Shown piece by piece: positions 62,165-64,000 of a stretch of DNA of 64,000 nt. Source of the DNA: Flavobacterium hydrocarbonoxydans (GTDB lineage: Bacteria > Bacteroidota > Bacteroidia > Flavobacteriales > Flavobacteriaceae). The notes beneath the pieces were generated by a model. That model did not search any database and was not told where the DNA came from. It saw only the letters and a program-made list of their open reading frames with translations. The stretch spans positions 496,001 to 560,000 of the forward strand of contig NZ_WSTB01000001.1 in assembly GCF_009789235.1 (NCBI RefSeq), written 5' to 3'. Position 1 is the first letter of the stretch. Each line of letters begins with the position of its first letter. A program made the position numbers and the translations under genes.

Positions 62165-63070
62165 TTAAAACTCAAAACAAGTTCCATCATCTCCCGATAA
62201 AACATTCGGAAAAATGGTTTCGGCTTCTTGTTTGAAAACATTGATGTCGCCGTAACGGGTCGAATAATGTCCTAAAACCAATTGTTTTACATTTGCTTTT
62301 AGGGCAATTGTTGCTGCTTCCTTTGCTGTTGAATGCAAAGTTTTTTGGGCTAATGCTGCTTCAGATTCTAAGAAAGTAGCTTCGTGATACAAAACATCCA
62401 CTTCTTTTATAATCGGAATTATAGCTTCATTATACACCGTATCCGAACAAAAAGCATAACGCTGTGGCGGAATTGGATCGAATGACAATTTTTCGTTTTC
62501 AATCACGGTTCCGTCATCGAGTGTGATGTCGCCTCCGTTTTTTATTTTTTGATAGTAAGCAATATGAATATTATAATTTTCGACCGCTTCCACATTTAGT
62601 TTTCGTTCTGCAGGCTTTTCTTCGAATAAAAAACCATTGGTATAAATACGGTGTTTGAGCGGAATCGTTTTGACTACTACCCTATTATCCTCAAAAATCA
62701 CTTCGCTTTCGTTGGACTCTAATTCATGAAAAAACAAATTATAAGTCGTCCAGGAATTCGAGAGTTTAAGCTGTAAGGTAATAATTTCTTTTACGCCTTT
62801 TGGCCCGTAAATATGCAAATCGGTTGTTCTGCCCAAAAGTGCAAAAGTCGAAATAACACCAATCAGTCCGTAGAAATGATCGCCATGCAGATGCGAAATA
62901 AAAATATGATTGATTTTCGAAAACTTAACCTTGTTCTTGCGCAATTGCACCTGAGTTCCCTCTCCACAATCAATTAAAAACAATCTGTTTTTGATTTCAA
63001 GAACCTGCGAAGTCGGATTGGTAATCGTTCTGGGAGTTGCGGCATAACAGCCAAGTATGGTGAGCTTCAT
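62165..63070 (-). CDS. rnz: Ribonuclease Z (short form)
   Basis: Zinc-dependent tRNA 3'-processing endonuclease. The 301-residue protein has the metallo-beta-lactamase motif HLHGDH (His60, His62, Asp64, His65), the N-terminal LGCYAATPR.TNPTSQVLE, PHR region, the exosite arm region, and the C-terminal VLYHEATFLESE, HSTAKEAATIA and LGHYSTRY blocks. The length fits the RNase ZS class. The upstream STAS-like gene is 98 bases away and shares orientation. Confidence 0.94.
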   Translation of the reverse strand: MKLTILGCYAATPRTITNPTSQVLEIKNRLFLIDCGEGTQVQLRKNKVKFSKINHIFISHLHGDHFYGLIGVISTFALLGRTTDLHIYGPKGVKEIITLQLKLSNSWTTYNLFFHELESNESEVIFEDNRVVVKTIPLKHRIYTNGFLFEEKPAERKLNVEAVENYNIHIAYYQKIKNGGDITLDDGTVIENEKLSFDPIPPQRYAFCSDTVYNEAIIPIIKEVDVLYHEATFLESEAALAQKTLHSTAKEAATIALKANVKQLVLGHYSTRYGDINVFKQEAETIFPNVLSGDDGTCFEF

Positions 63071-63168
63071 TTTTTGATTTTAGATTTTAGATCGCAGATT
63101 TTAGATTAACAAAAATTACTTCAGAATTCAGAAATAAAAATCTAAACTCTAAAATCAGAAATCTAAAA

Positions 63169-63501
63169 TTAGAATCCCAGGTCTCTTTCGATTTCTTCCA
63201 TTTCGATAATATCGTGTGCTTCCAGAAGTGAAGGAACTACAACTAATTTATCAGAAACAGCATTAAAATCAAGGTCAGCAACCACAATTACAAAAGACTT
63301 TTTTGCTTTTTTTTGTTGTTTCGAAAGTGGTAAAAACAACTTCAATTCTTTTTCAGACAATTCAGTATCTGCAGTCAAATCGATGATAATATTTTGTTTT
63401 TCAAAGGTTTTAAACTGCTGCGTCACTTTCTCCAAAAAAGCATTAAAATCTCCCTGGGTGTCTTTTATCGTAACGGTATGTCCTTTTTGATCTACTTTCA
63501 T
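63169..63501 (-). CDS. STAS-like small protein next to rnz
   Basis: The 110-residue soluble protein alternates short strands and helices (HTVTIKDTQGDFNAFLEKV, QNIIIDLTADTELSEKELKLF, SFVIVVADLDFNAVSDKLVV, PSLLEAHDIIEMEEIERDLG), a layout like a STAS or anti-sigma-antagonist domain. The DS(L/K)G-type phospho-serine motif is not clear. Similar genes beside rnz are sometimes labelled ribonuclease Z by neighbourhood transfer; it lacks the metallo-beta-lactamase motif, so I do not use that name. A function cannot be stated. Confidence 0.78.
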   Translation of the reverse strand: MKVDQKGHTVTIKDTQGDFNAFLEKVTQQFKTFEKQNIIIDLTADTELSEKELKLFLPLSKQQKKAKKSFVIVVADLDFNAVSDKLVVVPSLLEAHDIIEMEEIERDLGF

Positions 63502-63570
63502 TTTTATTAAATCTGGGCTTATACAAATAATCGTTTTGAGCGCTAAGGTACGAAGTTTTCTTTAGTTTTT

Positions 63571-63617
63571 GTTTCAGGTTTGATAAGCTGTGCGTTCCAC
63601 AACATGAAACCTGAAAC
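63571..63617 (-). terminator. Hairpin downstream of pyrB
   Basis: Arms GTTTCAGGTTT (63571-63581) and AAACCTGAAAC (63607-63617) with a 25-nt loop, 22 bases past the pyrB stop. On the minus strand a weak T/A-rich tail follows. It may also be a copy of a repeat of the GTTTCAAGTTTCAGGTTTC type. Confidence 0.5.
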
Positions 63618-63639
63618 TTGAAACTATAAAAACTAACTA

Positions 63640-64000
63640 TTACTGAATCTTAGACGCCAAAAGATAAATAACCGCCATTCTGATTGCTACACCATTCTCC
63701 ACCTGATTCAGAATTACCGAATGATTCGAATCTGCTACTTCAGAAGTGATCTCTACTCCTCTGTTGATTGGTCCCGGGTGCATGATGACAATTTCTTTTC
63801 CAAGAGAATCCAAAAGCGGTTTATCAACACCATATTGTTGTGCGTATTCACGTGTTGAAGGGAAGAAATTCACATCCATACGTTCGTTTTGTACACGAAG
63901 CATGTTCGCCACGTCGCACCATTCTAAAGCTTTACGTAAATTCGGCTCGACCGTAACACCAAGCGATTCAATATATCTCGGAATCAAGGTTTTTGGTCCG
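63640..64000 (-). CDS. pyrB: Aspartate carbamoyltransferase catalytic chain, C-terminal part
   Basis: Pyrimidine biosynthesis enzyme, cut by the right edge of the window. The frame is open to the last base and the readable residues begin GPKTLIPRYIESLGVTVEPN. The 120 C-terminal residues show NMLRVQNERMD (aspartate-domain Arg), YGVDKPLLDSLGKEIVIMHPGPINRGVEI (the HPGPxNRGVE signature) and the closing NGVAIRMAVIYLLASKIQ. The TTG at 63987 is internal, not the true start. About 190 residues are missing upstream. Confidence 0.95.
   Translation of the reverse strand, partial: GPKTLIPRYIESLGVTVEPNLRKALEWCDVANMLRVQNERMDVNFFPSTREYAQQYGVDKPLLDSLGKEIVIMHPGPINRGVEITSEVADSNHSVILNQVENGVAIRMAVIYLLASKIQ

Noticed and set aside
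63169..63501. Second ribonuclease Z
   Set aside because: No HxHxDH motif; the name would only reflect its neighbour.
1..64000. tRNA, rRNA, tmRNA or intact insertion sequence
   Set aside because: I looked for tRNA T-loop and acceptor patterns, rRNA cores and transposase motifs and saw none; a tool scan could still find a missed tRNA.

Overview
The window is a low-GC stretch of a Bacteroidota chromosome, most likely a Flavobacterium of soil or freshwater type. This rests on SusC/SusD genes, surface lipoproteins with acidic residues after the lipid cysteine, a type IX secretion (T9SS) sorting domain and PorP/SprF protein, TAnnTTTG promoter boxes, scarce Shine-Dalgarno sequences, and many small intergenic repeats. 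No species was assigned by database comparison.

Layout. 1-613 is an apparently non-coding leader. 614-9223 is a polysaccharide utilization locus: SusC-like transporter, SusD-like lipoprotein, IPT/TIG glycan-binding lipoprotein, GH10 and GH16 lipoprotein enzymes. 9384-11754 holds a SIMPL-domain protein, a rhomboid protease and a lipid A-type acyltransferase. A GH128-type beta-1,3-glucanase with a T9SS tail (11923-13407) probably serves the same glucan pathway. 13483-23139 carries a GlmM-type phosphohexomutase, an AcpH-like protein, gamma-glutamyltransferase, a ClC channel, a class II Fic protein and UvrA. 23169-24571 is a small accessory patch: an antitoxin with a nonsense-mutated toxin, a small membrane protein and a REP-like repeat. 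24572-31705 holds a cupin, a LOG-family protein, a large M1-peptidase-like outer-membrane protein that has lost its zinc site, and a fused 2-oxoacid dehydrogenase E1.

31706-40539 holds KdsB, a DODA-type dioxygenase, a RecD-like helicase, a DUF3822-like protein with RsmD, and two outer-membrane barrel proteins. A two-component system (40686-42738) is divergent from one of these barrels across a triple GTTAAT repeat. A DctA-type symporter, the RNase P RNA, LysM and BON proteins and a TMEM143-like protein follow. After a remarkable 14-unit, 21-bp minisatellite comes dnaX, split into two frames at an A10 run. A polyphosphate operon (sixA-like, ppk, ppx, TMEM175 channel) reads leftwards. A PorP/SprF gene and two tandem PorE-like OmpA proteins read rightwards. 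The right edge has a CAP lipoprotein, pdxH, rnz, a STAS-like gene and the 3' part of pyrB, cut by the window.

The strongest candidates for unusual biology are dnaX recoding at the A10 run, the exactly phased 21-bp minisatellite, the tandem array that has copied the 3' end of kdsB, the MITE-like and structured intergenic repeats, the catalytically dead M1-like outer-membrane protein, and the helically phased operator between the two-component system and its neighbour.
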